Source: Psychrobacillus sp. FSL K6-4046
GTDB lineage: Bacteria > Bacillota > Bacilli > Bacillales_A > Planococcaceae
NCBI RefSeq assembly: GCF_038624605.1
Contig: NZ_CP152020.1
Span: 2,659,312-2,723,311, forward strand
Length of the DNA stretch: 64,000 bases
Reading direction: 5' to 3'
Under the pieces are notes generated by a model. The model was not told where the DNA came from. It was given only the letters and a program-made list of their open reading frames with translations, and searched no databases. This document shows, piece by piece, positions 44,542-54,173 of this stretch. Made by a program: the position numbers and the translations under genes. How positions within the stretch are numbered: the stretch's first letter is position 1; each line of letters begins with the position of its first letter.

Positions 44542-45167
44542 TAGTTCACCACTCCCATCAAGTATACTACTGTAAAGATGAATACCCACACAACGTCAAT
44601 AAAGTGCCAGTATAAAGATGCAGTATAATATTTTGGTGCATTGTATAAGTTGAATCCACGTTTAGCATTACGTAGAAGTAATAAGATGATCCATCCTAAA
44701 CCAATAACTACGTGAAGACCGTGAGTACCAACTAACGTAAAGAATGCAGTTGAGAAAGCACTTTGTCCATAGTGGAATCCTAAATGTACATAGTGATTGA
44801 ACTCATAAATTTCTAATCCTAGGAAAACTAGACCTAACAATACAGTAATAGCCATCCAAGTTTGTGTACCGCGGAAATTATGGTTTTTCATATGGTACAT
44901 AGCATAAACACTTGTTAACGATGAAGTTAACAGAATCATTGTCATGATAAAAACTAGAGGTAATTCAAATAACGTATTTGTACTGAATTCCATACCCTCT
45001 GGCCCTTTATTTTTAAGGGCTAAATAAGTTGCAAACAAACTAGAAAATAGTACAGTTTCACCGGCTAAGAACAACCAGAAACCTAAGAATTTATTCTTAC
45101 CTTCCATTGTTGCTTGTTCTGGATGATCTGGCCAAGTTTGTGGGGTGTACTTTTTATTCACGTCCAT
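44541..45167 (-). CDS. ctaE: CtaE, cytochrome c oxidase subunit III
   Basis: 208 residues with five membrane helices. GFWLFLAGETVLFSSLFATY and HGLHVVIGLGWI, plus YWHFIDVVWVFIFTVVYL at the end, are subunit III signatures. Start ATG 45167 lies eight bases after GGGGG, just behind the ctaD stop. It supports proton uptake and stability of subunit I. Confidence 0.96.
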   Translation of the reverse strand: MDVNKKYTPQTWPDHPEQATMEGKNKFLGFWLFLAGETVLFSSLFATYLALKNKGPEGMEFSTNTLFELPLVFIMTMILLTSSLTSVYAMYHMKNHNFRGTQTWMAITVLLGLVFLGLEIYEFNHYVHLGFHYGQSAFSTAFFTLVGTHGLHVVIGLGWIILLLLRNAKRGFNLYNAPKYYTASLYWHFIDVVWVFIFTVVYLMGVVN

Positions 45168-45168
45168 C

Positions 45169-47031
45169 TTATTTACCCCCTTTGTCATTCATTAAATCTT
45201 CTTTATGAATGTGATATCCGTGGTCGTCTTTCAATGAACGAACAGCCATAGAAGCAACTGTAATTGCAAGTCCTAGTACTAATACTGGAACAGCCCAATC
45301 TTTTTCACCATTGTAAAGTGCACCGAACGCTGCGATAAATAAACCTAATGTCATTACGAAAGGAATGAAAGAATTGTTAGGCATATGGATATCCGAAATT
45401 GGCTCTGCATATGTCATGCCTTCTTTGTTTCCTTCTTGTTTTTCAATCCAGAAAGTATCTAAACCACGAACTAGTGGAGTTTGTTTAAAGTTGTAGAATG
45501 GAATTGGTTGTGGAATAGCCCACTCCAATGTACGTCCATCTTCCCAAGGGTCATTTCCAACTTTTTCGTTTTTAACAATTGTGATAACGATATTAATTAC
45601 AAGGATAATTACACCGATTGCCATGAATACGGCACCACCGGAACTGATTGCGTTGAATAAATCCCAACCTTGATCTGCTCCGAACGTGAATACACGACGT
45701 GGCATACCCATTAATCCTAAGAAATGCTGAACAAAGAATGTTAGATGGAAACCGATAAAGAAGAACCAGAAAGTCCACTTACCTAATTTTTCACTTAACA
45801 TTTGGTTGAACATTAAAGGCCAATATAAATGTAATGCAGCTAAGATAGCAAGTACTACCCCACCAACGATTACATAATGGAAATGGGCAACGATAAAGTA
45901 AGAATCATGTACTTGGTAGTCAAGTGGAGCCGCGGCTTGCATGACACCAGTTACACCACCTGCTACGAATGAAGGGATAAATCCTAATGCATAAAGCATC
46001 GGAACTGTAACTTTAATACTTCCTCCCCAAATTGTAAGCAGCCAGTTAAATATTTTCATACCAGTTGGTACAGCAATTGCCATTGTTGCAACTGCAAAAA
46101 TTGCGTTAGCTGTTGGCCCTAATCCAACTGTAAACATGTGATGGGCCCAAACCATGAATCCTAAGAATCCGATCAATACTGTCGCAAATACCATGGATGA
46201 ATATCCAAATAGACGTTTACGAGCAAATAATGAGAAGATTTCTGAGAAAATACCGAAAGCAGGTAAAATCAGAATATATACCTCAGGATGTCCAAATATC
46301 CAGAATAAATGCTCCCAGATAATTGTATTTCCTCCCATTTCATGATTGAAGAATTGTCCTCCAAACATACGGTCGATGATAAGGAAGAAAAGACCGATTG
46401 TAAGTGGTGGGAATGCAAATAAAATTAATGCACTTGCCACAAATGTAGTCCAAGTGAACAATGGCATACGCATATATGTCATACCAGGCGCACGCATATT
46501 AATAATTGTTACAAGGAAGTTAATCCCGGCAATATACGTACCAGCACCGGATATTTGTAGTCCGAGTGCATAGAAGTCAATACCGTGACCAGGCGATGCT
46601 AAGGACAGTGATGCATAAGAAGTCCAACCAGCATCAGGAGCTCCACCCATAAACCAAGAAAGGTTTAGGAAGATACCACCAAATAAGAATAACCAAAATC
46701 CAAGTGCGTTTAAGAACGGGAATGCTACGTCACGTGCACCGATTTGTAGTGGCACGACGGCATTCATATAACCAAATAATATCGGCATGGCTGCAAGGAA
46801 AATCATCGTAGTACCATGCATTGTTATAATTTCATTGAAAAGACCTGCACTTACAAAGTCGTTATCCGGTTTAGCCAATTGGATACGAATAAGCATTGCC
46901 TCGATACCACCGATTACGAAGAACAAACCACCGGCAGCGAGATACAGGACAGCAATCTTTTTATGGTCTACTGTTGTCAAATAGTCCCATAAAGTTGCGC
47001 CAAAGCCTTTTTTCTTAGCTATAGAACTCAC
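45169..47031 (-). CDS. ctaD: CtaD, cytochrome c oxidase subunit I
   Basis: 620 residues, at least twelve helices plus extra C-terminal ones. Heme and copper ligands are visible: MHGTTMIF (heme a His), FWIFGHPEVYILILP (CuB His with crosslinked Tyr), AHHMFTVG (CuB His pair) and VAHFHYVIVGG (heme a3 and a His). It reduces oxygen and pumps protons. It is in the operon ctaC-D-E-F. Confidence 0.98.
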   Translation of the reverse strand: MSSIAKKKGFGATLWDYLTTVDHKKIAVLYLAAGGLFFVIGGIEAMLIRIQLAKPDNDFVSAGLFNEIITMHGTTMIFLAAMPILFGYMNAVVPLQIGARDVAFPFLNALGFWLFLFGGIFLNLSWFMGGAPDAGWTSYASLSLASPGHGIDFYALGLQISGAGTYIAGINFLVTIINMRAPGMTYMRMPLFTWTTFVASALILFAFPPLTIGLFFLIIDRMFGGQFFNHEMGGNTIIWEHLFWIFGHPEVYILILPAFGIFSEIFSLFARKRLFGYSSMVFATVLIGFLGFMVWAHHMFTVGLGPTANAIFAVATMAIAVPTGMKIFNWLLTIWGGSIKVTVPMLYALGFIPSFVAGGVTGVMQAAAPLDYQVHDSYFIVAHFHYVIVGGVVLAILAALHLYWPLMFNQMLSEKLGKWTFWFFFIGFHLTFFVQHFLGLMGMPRRVFTFGADQGWDLFNAISSGGAVFMAIGVIILVINIVITIVKNEKVGNDPWEDGRTLEWAIPQPIPFYNFKQTPLVRGLDTFWIEKQEGNKEGMTYAEPISDIHMPNNSFIPFVMTLGLFIAAFGALYNGEKDWAVPVLVLGLAITVASMAVRSLKDDHGYHIHKEDLMNDKGGK

Positions 47032-47064
47032 AACTTTTTACCTCCCTCATTTTTATCTATGGAA

Positions 47065-48150
47065 TTATTTTTCAATAGATAGTCCCATTAAGTATTCTGC
47101 AAGAGCATCTAATTGCTCGTCTGTAAATGGTTTACCGCCATTTAATTGTTCATCAGCAGGCATGATGTTACCTGGTTTATACTCTTGAGGATCACTGATC
47201 CATTTTTTTATATTTTCTTTATTGTGTTCCATGAAGCCTGCCACGCGGTTACGATCTCCAAATGTAGCTAAGCTTGGTCCCATTTGACCAGCCATACCTT
47301 CGCCACCAGTTGCGTGACATCCAATACAAGTAGCTGTTTGGAATAATTCTTCCCCTTGTTGAGCAAGATCCCCTTCTGCAGTATGTACAGTGGTTTTCAT
47401 TGCTTCTGCCCACTCATTGAAATCTTCACGATTCATTGATTTTACTTTAAAGTCCATTAATGCATGGGATGGTCCACATAATTCAGCACATTTTCCGTAG
47501 AAAACTCCATCTTCTAATCCTGCAGATTCTTTATCGAATACAAGGTAGAATTTGTTTACGTTTTCAACGTTTGTATCTAATTTACCACCGATTGATGGAA
47601 TCCAGAATGAGTGTTTTACATCAGCAGCCTTCAAATTGAAGAATACTTGCTCATCTGTAGGAACAACTAGTTCTTGTGCAGTTACTATTCCTAAGTCCGG
47701 ATACTCAAATTCCCACCAGTATAACTTTGCAGTTACATTTACTGTTAGGTTTGTTTTGTTTCCTTCTTCATCCACTTGATCCATAGCTGCAACATCTGCA
47801 TGCTTATACGTGTAATAAACAGTTGGAATTGCAAGAATAACTAAAAGTATAATTGGAATAACTGTCCAAATAATTTCAAGTGTGTGACTTCCTTCAACCT
47901 GTTTAGGAATCACATCTTCTCCAACCTTTTTGCGACTATATCTCGTTAGAGCAATTACATAAATTATCACTACTACTATAATAACTAATGCCATAATAGC
48001 TGATGCTAGTAGTAATAGATTAAATTGATCTCTTCCGACTTCTCCCGCAGGTGATAGCGTTGATAAATATTCTTCGCCACAACCCGACAGAAAAATCGTA
48101 AGAGCTGCTAACAGTGAAAAAAGTCGCCATTTTTTAAGCCCTTTCATCAT
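47065..48150 (-). CDS. ctaC: CtaC, cytochrome c oxidase subunit II with cytochrome c domain (caa3 type)
   Basis: 361 residues. A lipoprotein-type signal ends at LTIFLSGC, then two membrane helices, the CuA cupredoxin domain (YGKCAELCGPSHALMDF with Cys, Cys, His, Met ligands) and a C-terminal cytochrome c domain with CIGCH and the distal Met in GNIMPAD. It takes electrons into the oxidase. I start at ATG 48150 (MMKGLKKWR), giving a normal signal; upstream in-frame ATGs would add an unlikely extension into the ctaB end. Confidence 0.96.
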   Translation of the reverse strand: MMKGLKKWRLFSLLAALTIFLSGCGEEYLSTLSPAGEVGRDQFNLLLLASAIMALVIIVVVIIYVIALTRYSRKKVGEDVIPKQVEGSHTLEIIWTVIPIILLVILAIPTVYYTYKHADVAAMDQVDEEGNKTNLTVNVTAKLYWWEFEYPDLGIVTAQELVVPTDEQVFFNLKAADVKHSFWIPSIGGKLDTNVENVNKFYLVFDKESAGLEDGVFYGKCAELCGPSHALMDFKVKSMNREDFNEWAEAMKTTVHTAEGDLAQQGEELFQTATCIGCHATGGEGMAGQMGPSLATFGDRNRVAGFMEHNKENIKKWISDPQEYKPGNIMPADEQLNGGKPFTDEQLDALAEYLMGLSIEK

Positions 48151-48247
48151 AGCTAAATCAAACCCCTCTTTCATTATTGTTTTCAAGTACATTTGGACTG
48201 TGGTTCTTTTATATGAATTCTTGTTGACTAAGAAAGAATCCCAAAAA

Positions 48248-49171
48248 TTAAACAAACATAGAGAAGATAATCATTGATACAAATAGAATTGTCATATAGT
48301 TCAATGAATAAACGAACATTTTAGTCGCCCATTTAATATCGTCTTCTACTTTAAATCCTTTAACAGCTAAAACTAGCCATCCAATGTTTAACGCTGTTGC
48401 AAGTACAACAAAAGCTGTTCCTAGTTCCATCAAAAATAGTGGAAGTGGGAATAGTAAAATCACCCACAGTAGCATAGAAACCTTTGTACGCTTGAAACCT
48501 TTGACTACAGGTAGCATTGGAATATTAGCTGCACGGTATTCTTCCACACGTTTCATAGCCAAAGCGTAGAAATGAGGTGGTTGCCAAGCAAACATAATGA
48601 AGAACAAGCCTAATGCTCCTAAACTTAAACCTGGCTCTACAGCCGCCCAGCCGATTACCGGTGGGATTGCACCAGAGATACTACCCACAATAGTATTACT
48701 GACATGCTTTCTTTTCGACCACATAGAGTACAAAACGACATAACTGATTATACCAGCTAATCCCCATATACCTGCGGAAGTAGATGCCATAAATAAGAAA
48801 GCCTCACCTACAACTAAAAACGTGAAAGAAGTAATGAGCACGGCTGTCGGGTTAAATCTACCTGTGACAGTTGGTCTACCCTTCTTACTCTGCATCACTG
48901 GGTCGATATCACGATCGATAAAATTGTTCATCGCAGCGGAACCTGCAATTATTAACGCGGAACCAAAAAGCGTGAAAAACAATAAATCTAGCTCGTGAAG
49001 AAAGTTTGTATTCGTAAACTGGAAAGCTAACCATAAACCTGTAAAAGTAGTAACTAAATTAGAATTGACAATTCCAATTTTAATCAATGAAAGGAAGTCT
49101 TTCAAAAAAGAAGAAGTTACCGGATCTCTGTCGGTTTTGGTCGTAGCGGTTATAGTATGACCATTTGACAT
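48248..49171 (-). CDS. ctaB: CtaB, heme O synthase (protoheme IX farnesyltransferase)
   Basis: 307 residues with about nine membrane helices. The prenyl-diphosphate-binding signature AAMNNFIDRDIDPVMQSKKG (about 85) and the second site YALAMKRVEEYRAANIPMLP are present. It converts heme B to heme O for the oxidase. Start ATG 49171 has an AGGAGG site. ctaA, the next enzyme, is divergent across a 325-bp gap. Confidence 0.97.
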   Translation of the reverse strand: MSNGHTITATTKTDRDPVTSSFLKDFLSLIKIGIVNSNLVTTFTGLWLAFQFTNTNFLHELDLLFFTLFGSALIIAGSAAMNNFIDRDIDPVMQSKKGRPTVTGRFNPTAVLITSFTFLVVGEAFLFMASTSAGIWGLAGIISYVVLYSMWSKRKHVSNTIVGSISGAIPPVIGWAAVEPGLSLGALGLFFIMFAWQPPHFYALAMKRVEEYRAANIPMLPVVKGFKRTKVSMLLWVILLFPLPLFLMELGTAFVVLATALNIGWLVLAVKGFKVEDDIKWATKMFVYSLNYMTILFVSMIIFSMFV

Positions 49172-49496
49172 GCTGCACCCTCCTTTCAAAGTTGTAAGCA
49201 TATTCCGCTACCTTATACTATAGCGAAAACTATAACATATTTCTACACAGAAAAGAATTTTCGCATAATAGTACCTAGTAATTTATGTTTCTAAACTGAA
49301 CATATCAATAGTAAATCATTTGCCCCCCTCATGTGTGAATACTAATTAACGATTTTATGAACAATTTGTGAATAGAGTTTGTCTTATTTAAGTGTTTCGT
49401 TGTTTTACATTGTATTTTTGCTCAGGTTTCGATATTATCTAGTAGCAGATACCGCTTTTATTAAGCGAGCAATATATACATAAAGTAGGTGACGTA
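49172..49496. other. Divergent ctaB-ctaA promoter region
   Basis: AT-rich regulatory gap with no gene. Toward ctaA, TTGTAT (49410-49415) and TATTAT (49433-49438) with a 17-bp spacer form a good SigA promoter. The promoter toward ctaB is less clear. ResD or CtaA-type control, known in B. subtilis, could act here but no site is certain. Confidence 0.5.
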
Positions 49497-50408
49497 TTGC
49501 ATATAAACAAATATTTAAAATGGCTAGCTGTAGCTTCAACAATTGGTATGCTCCTAATTCTTTTAGGTGGAGCACTTGTTACAAAGACTGACAGCGGCAT
49601 GGGTTGTGGTAGACATTGGCCTGGCTGTAATGGACAGCTTATACCAGATGTAATTACCGCTGAAGTTTTAATTGAGTTTTCACATCGCCTAGTTACAGGG
49701 GCAGTTGGAATATTAATTGTAGCATTATCCGTATGGGCTTGGCGCGCATTGGGTCATGTTCGTGAGACTAAGTTCTTATCCTTTATGGCTTTCTTTTTCC
49801 TTGTGTTGCAAGCATTAATCGGAGCCGCTCAAGTTAAATGGGGACAGGGCGACTTTATCCTCGCACTTCATTTTGGAATTTCCCTAATTTCCTTTGCAGC
49901 AGTATTACTTTTGACACTTCTAATTTTCGAGGTAGACAGAAAATTTGATACTGATAAGATTAAAATCGGTAGGACACTGAGATTTCATACCATTGGCGTG
50001 GCCTTATATTCCTACATTGTTATATACACGGGGGCATTAGTTCGTCACACCGAGTCAAGTTTAATCTGTAATGACTGGCCACTATGTAACAATGATGGCT
50101 TTGCCTTACCAACCAATATGTATGAATGGGTTCAAATGGGGCACAGAGCAGCTGCCGGCCTAATCTTTATCTGGATTTTAATCATTGCTATTCATGTCAT
50201 CAAGAACTATAAGGATCAACGTGCGATTTACTGGGGCTGGATTATTTCCCTCATACTTGTGTCCTGCCAGGTAGTTACAGGTATGGTTGTAGTATTAACT
50301 AAATTAAACCTTTATATCGCCTTACTTCATTCTTTATTTATTTCTCTTTTATTTGGTTTGTTATGTTATCTCATATTATTGTTATCGAGAAGTAAAACAA
50401 GCAACTAA
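49497..50408 (+). CDS. ctaA: CtaA, heme A synthase
   Basis: 303 residues in eight helices as two similar halves. Heme-ligand histidines are in EFSHRLVTGAVGI, LALHFGISL, VQMGHRAAAGLI and IALLHSLFIS, and the cysteine pairs GMGCGRHWPGC and LICNDWPLC are kept. It oxidises heme O to heme A. The start is TTG at 49497 after an AGGTGA-type site. Confidence 0.96.
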   Translation: MHINKYLKWLAVASTIGMLLILLGGALVTKTDSGMGCGRHWPGCNGQLIPDVITAEVLIEFSHRLVTGAVGILIVALSVWAWRALGHVRETKFLSFMAFFFLVLQALIGAAQVKWGQGDFILALHFGISLISFAAVLLLTLLIFEVDRKFDTDKIKIGRTLRFHTIGVALYSYIVIYTGALVRHTESSLICNDWPLCNNDGFALPTNMYEWVQMGHRAAAGLIFIWILIIAIHVIKNYKDQRAIYWGWIISLILVSCQVVTGMVVVLTKLNLYIALLHSLFISLLFGLLCYLILLLSRSKTSN

Positions 50409-50454
50409 ATACAGAAGTAAAATAGACTTAGCAGTAAGATTCTTCTTTTCTTTT

Positions 50455-50505
50455 AAAAAAAACGTAAGCAGACTAGTATCCTTCTAGCATGCTTACGTTT
50501 TTTTT
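50455..50505 (+). terminator. Rho-independent terminator after ctaA
   Basis: AACGTAAGCA pairs with its complement with a 19-base loop, with T-runs on both sides. The rest of the gap to pycA holds only the pycA terminator. Confidence 0.85.
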
Positions 50506-50611
50506 CATTGGTCAACTCAATAAAGACATATATGGACTAAAGAATCCAATAGCTTACCAGCTTGCTTAATATCCTATATAAGATTCGCTCGCATCTGGTA
50601 ATCAACTTTAT

Positions 50612-50674
50612 CTCCTTTTTAAAAGAAAAGACTGTAGGCAAACTCCATAATTCACGATGTTTGCCTACAGTCTT
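50612..50674 (-). terminator. Rho-independent terminator after pycA
   Basis: A perfect 16-bp stem (AAGACTGTAGGCAAAC and complement) with a 15-base loop; a T-rich tail follows on the minus strand. Confidence 0.8.
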
Positions 50675-50720
50675 AGATATCATAAATTTTAACTCTGATA
50701 CCTTTGAGCTATTTTACTTA

Positions 50721-53700
50721 TTATTTTTCCATTTCAATTAATAAATCACCGGTTGCAATTGCTTCTCCTGCTCCTACATGGATAGCTTTTACAATACCAT
50801 CAAATGGTGCTTGGACGGTCGTCTCCATTTTCATTGCTTCTGTAATAATTAGATGCTGACCACGTCTTACTTCATCACCCGTGGCAACCTCTACTTTCAA
50901 TACAGTTCCTGGCATAGTAGCACCAATGTGGCTTTCATTAGACGGTTCAGCTTTAAGCTTAGAGAAACTACTTACTTCCATGTTCATATCCTGGATAGTT
51001 ATTTCCCGTGGCTGGCCGTTGAGCTCGAAATAGATAATTCTATTTCCTTCTTTGTCTGGTTTACTAATCGAAACTAGTTTAATGATCAAGGTTTTACCAA
51101 CCTCTATTTCTACCTCAATCTCCTCACCCAGTCTCATTCCATACAAGAAAGTAGGTGTATCAAGAACCGAAACGTCACCGAAGTTTTTCTCAGTTGCACA
51201 GTACTCATCAAACACTTTTGGATATAAAGTATAGGCTAATATTTCCTGACTATTTACCGGACGCTCTAATTTGTTGAATAGAAGCTCTTTAACCGCATTA
51301 AAGTCTACTGGCTCTAATAGTTCACCTGGTCTCACTGTAATAGGTTCACGATCCTTTAAAACCACTTTTTGAAGCTCTTCAGGGAAACCACCATGAGGTT
51401 GTCCGATATATCCTTCAAAAAATTCGATAACAGAGTCTGGAAAGTCAATTTTCTTCCCTCTCGTAACAACGGATAGCTCATCTAGGTTATTTTGAACCAT
51501 AAATAAAGCCATGTCTCCAACAATTTTAGACGAAGGGGTAACCTTTACGATGTCTCCAAATAAAAGATTCACTCGTGAATACATCGATTTTACTTCTTCC
51601 CATCTATCCCCTAGTCCTACAGCCTTCGCTTGCTGCTGAAGATTGCTATACTGACCTCCAGGCATCTCATGGACATATATTTCAGAATGCGGGCTAATCA
51701 TGCCACTTTCAAAGTCTTGATAATATTTACGAACATCTTCCCAGTAGCTAGAAAGTTTTTCAAATGCTTCGACATTACCAATAACATTGCGACCAGATCC
51801 CTGCATGGCATAGCTTAAGCTACTAGCACTAGGTTGTGATGTTAATCCAGCCATAGTTCCCAATGCTGTATCAACAATATCTACTCCAGCATCAATTGCT
51901 TTAGCATAAGTATAAATACCATTTCCACTTGTATCATGTGTATGTAGATGGATTGGAATATCTACGCTTTCTTTTAATTCTGACACTAAACGATAGGCTG
52001 CTTCCGGTTTTAACAATCCTGCCATATCCTTAATCGCTAAAATATGAGCCCCTAAAGCCTCTAACTCTTTTGCCATGTCTTTATAGTATTGAACGGTATA
52101 TTTGTCTCTAGAGTCATTTAAAATGTCTCCAGTGTAACAAATAGCTGCCTCTGCAATCTTACCGGATTGACGCGTAGCATCAATCGCTACTTCCATTCCT
52201 TTTATCCAGTTAAGGCTATCAAATATTCGGAATACGTCTACTCCTGCTTCAGCAGATTTTGCTATAAATTCACGAATCACATTATCAGGATAGTTTTTAT
52301 AGCCTACTGCATTTGCTCCTCGGAATAGCATTTGAAATAAAGTGTTTGGGATCATTTCACGCATTTTGATCAAGCGGTCCCAAGGATTTTCCTTCAAGAA
52401 GCGATAAGCTACATCAAACGTTGCTCCTCCCCACATTTCATATGAGAAAAGATTATGCATACCATGTGCAGATTCTTTGGCAATATTAAACATATCGAAA
52501 GAGCGCACTCGAGTTGCAAGTAAAGACTGGTGGGCATCTCGGAATGTCGTATCTGTCAATAGAACATCCTTCTGCTCCTTTACCCACTGAATCAGACCAT
52601 CAACGCCTCGCTGATCTAAAATATCTTTTGTCCCTGCTGGTGGGTTAGAGGATAAATCGAAAGTTGGCTTTCTAACCGAGCCGAACTCTGGTTTTATCTT
52701 TTTCTCTATACCTGGAAACCCATTAATCGTTACATTACCAATGTAATTTAATAGTTTAGTCCCTCTATCCTTTCTTTTAGGAAACAGGAATAATTCAGGT
52801 GTAGAATCTATAAAACTTGTATTAAATTTCCCTGACAGGAACGAAGGGTGTTTAACTACATTTTCTAGGAATGGTATGTTTGTTTTAATACCACGGATCC
52901 TGAATTCTTGTAAATTCCGATCCATTTTAGCTGCTGCTTCTTTAAATGACATTCCCCATGTGGAAACTTTTACTAGCAAAGAATCATAATATGGAGAAAT
53001 AATAGCACCTTGGAAGCCATTACCTGCATCTAGACGGACCCCAAATCCTCCTCCTGAACGATAAACGGCTAATTTACCAGTATCTGGCATGAAATTATTC
53101 AAAGGATCCTCAGTAGTTACACGCGATTGAATTGCAAAACCAAATAACGGAATGTCAGCTTGGTCAGGTATACCCATTTCAGGAGCATTTAAAGGGATCC
53201 CATCTGCTATTTTTATTTGAGCATGAACAATATCTATTCCCGTGATCATTTCTGTAATCGTATGTTCTACCTGGATGCGTGGGTTTACTTCGATAAAATA
53301 ATATTCATCATCCGTCACTAAAAATTCTACAGTTCCTGCATTTATATAACCTACATTATTCATCAACTTTACAGCTGCCTGACATATTTCATCTCTTAAC
53401 TTAGGACTTAATGAATTGGAAGGAGCAATCTCTACAACCTTTTGATGCCTACGTTGAATAGAACAATCTCGCTCGTATAGATGGATTAGGTTTCCTTCTT
53501 TATCTCCTAAAATTTGAACCTCAATATGCTTTGGCTCATATACACACTTTTCTACGTAAACCTCATCAGAGCCAAAAGCCGCTTTTGCTTCTGATTTTGC
53601 TCTATCGTAAGCGCTCTCAAGATCTTCCTCAGTTTGTACTACTCTCATTCCACGACCACCACCACCAAGAGAAGCTTTAATCATTAGAGGGTAGCCATGC

Positions 53701-54158
53701 TTTTTACCAAAATCACGAATGGATTCCAAGTCTTCTAGTGGTCCATCACTTCCCGGTATAACAGGAATTCCAGCTTTTACAGCTTGTTCTCGTGCCTTTA
53801 CCTTATCTCCAAACATATCTAAATGCTTAGATGTTGGACCAATAAAAATAATGCCTTCTTCTTCACATCTTTTTGCGAACTCTACGTTTTCTGATAGAAA
53901 ACCGTAGCCTGGATGTATAGCATCGGCCTTACTTTCTTTTGCAATGCGAATAATATCTTCAATGTCTAGATAAGCATCGATCGGTTTTTTATCTTTACCC
54001 ACCAAGTAAGACTCATCTGATTTAAAGCGGTGGAAGGAACCGCTATCTTCTTTTGAATAAATAGCTACGGTACGCAAATTTAACTCGGTACAAGCACGAA
54101 ATATACGAATAGCAATCTCGCCTCTATTTGCTACTACTATTTTTTTAATATTATTCAT
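50721..54158 (-). CDS. pycA: Pyruvate carboxylase
   Basis: 1145 residues, full length. Biotin carboxylase domain (1-450; VVANRGEIAIRIFRAC, MIKASLGGGGRGMRVV, ERDCSIQRRHQKVVE), carboxyltransferase TIM barrel (about 530-800; DTTFRDAHQSLLATRVR, MWGGATFDVAYRFL, HTHDTSGNG metal site), allosteric part, and C-terminal biotinyl domain (ITEAMKMETTVQ). It converts pyruvate to oxaloacetate. Start ATG 54158 gives MNNIKKIVVANRGE; an in-frame GTG at 54170 is closer to the AAGGAG site and possible. ftsW lies just upstream, as in B. subtilis. Confidence 0.98.
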   Translation of the reverse strand: MNNIKKIVVANRGEIAIRIFRACTELNLRTVAIYSKEDSGSFHRFKSDESYLVGKDKKPIDAYLDIEDIIRIAKESKADAIHPGYGFLSENVEFAKRCEEEGIIFIGPTSKHLDMFGDKVKAREQAVKAGIPVIPGSDGPLEDLESIRDFGKKHGYPLMIKASLGGGGRGMRVVQTEEDLESAYDRAKSEAKAAFGSDEVYVEKCVYEPKHIEVQILGDKEGNLIHLYERDCSIQRRHQKVVEIAPSNSLSPKLRDEICQAAVKLMNNVGYINAGTVEFLVTDDEYYFIEVNPRIQVEHTITEMITGIDIVHAQIKIADGIPLNAPEMGIPDQADIPLFGFAIQSRVTTEDPLNNFMPDTGKLAVYRSGGGFGVRLDAGNGFQGAIISPYYDSLLVKVSTWGMSFKEAAAKMDRNLQEFRIRGIKTNIPFLENVVKHPSFLSGKFNTSFIDSTPELFLFPKRKDRGTKLLNYIGNVTINGFPGIEKKIKPEFGSVRKPTFDLSSNPPAGTKDILDQRGVDGLIQWVKEQKDVLLTDTTFRDAHQSLLATRVRSFDMFNIAKESAHGMHNLFSYEMWGGATFDVAYRFLKENPWDRLIKMREMIPNTLFQMLFRGANAVGYKNYPDNVIREFIAKSAEAGVDVFRIFDSLNWIKGMEVAIDATRQSGKIAEAAICYTGDILNDSRDKYTVQYYKDMAKELEALGAHILAIKDMAGLLKPEAAYRLVSELKESVDIPIHLHTHDTSGNGIYTYAKAIDAGVDIVDTALGTMAGLTSQPSASSLSYAMQGSGRNVIGNVEAFEKLSSYWEDVRKYYQDFESGMISPHSEIYVHEMPGGQYSNLQQQAKAVGLGDRWEEVKSMYSRVNLLFGDIVKVTPSSKIVGDMALFMVQNNLDELSVVTRGKKIDFPDSVIEFFEGYIGQPHGGFPEELQKVVLKDREPITVRPGELLEPVDFNAVKELLFNKLERPVNSQEILAYTLYPKVFDEYCATEKNFGDVSVLDTPTFLYGMRLGEEIEVEIEVGKTLIIKLVSISKPDKEGNRIIYFELNGQPREITIQDMNMEVSSFSKLKAEPSNESHIGATMPGTVLKVEVATGDEVRRGQHLIITEAMKMETTVQAPFDGIVKAIHVGAGEAIATGDLLIEMEK

Positions 54159-54173
54159 CCCATTGCACACTCC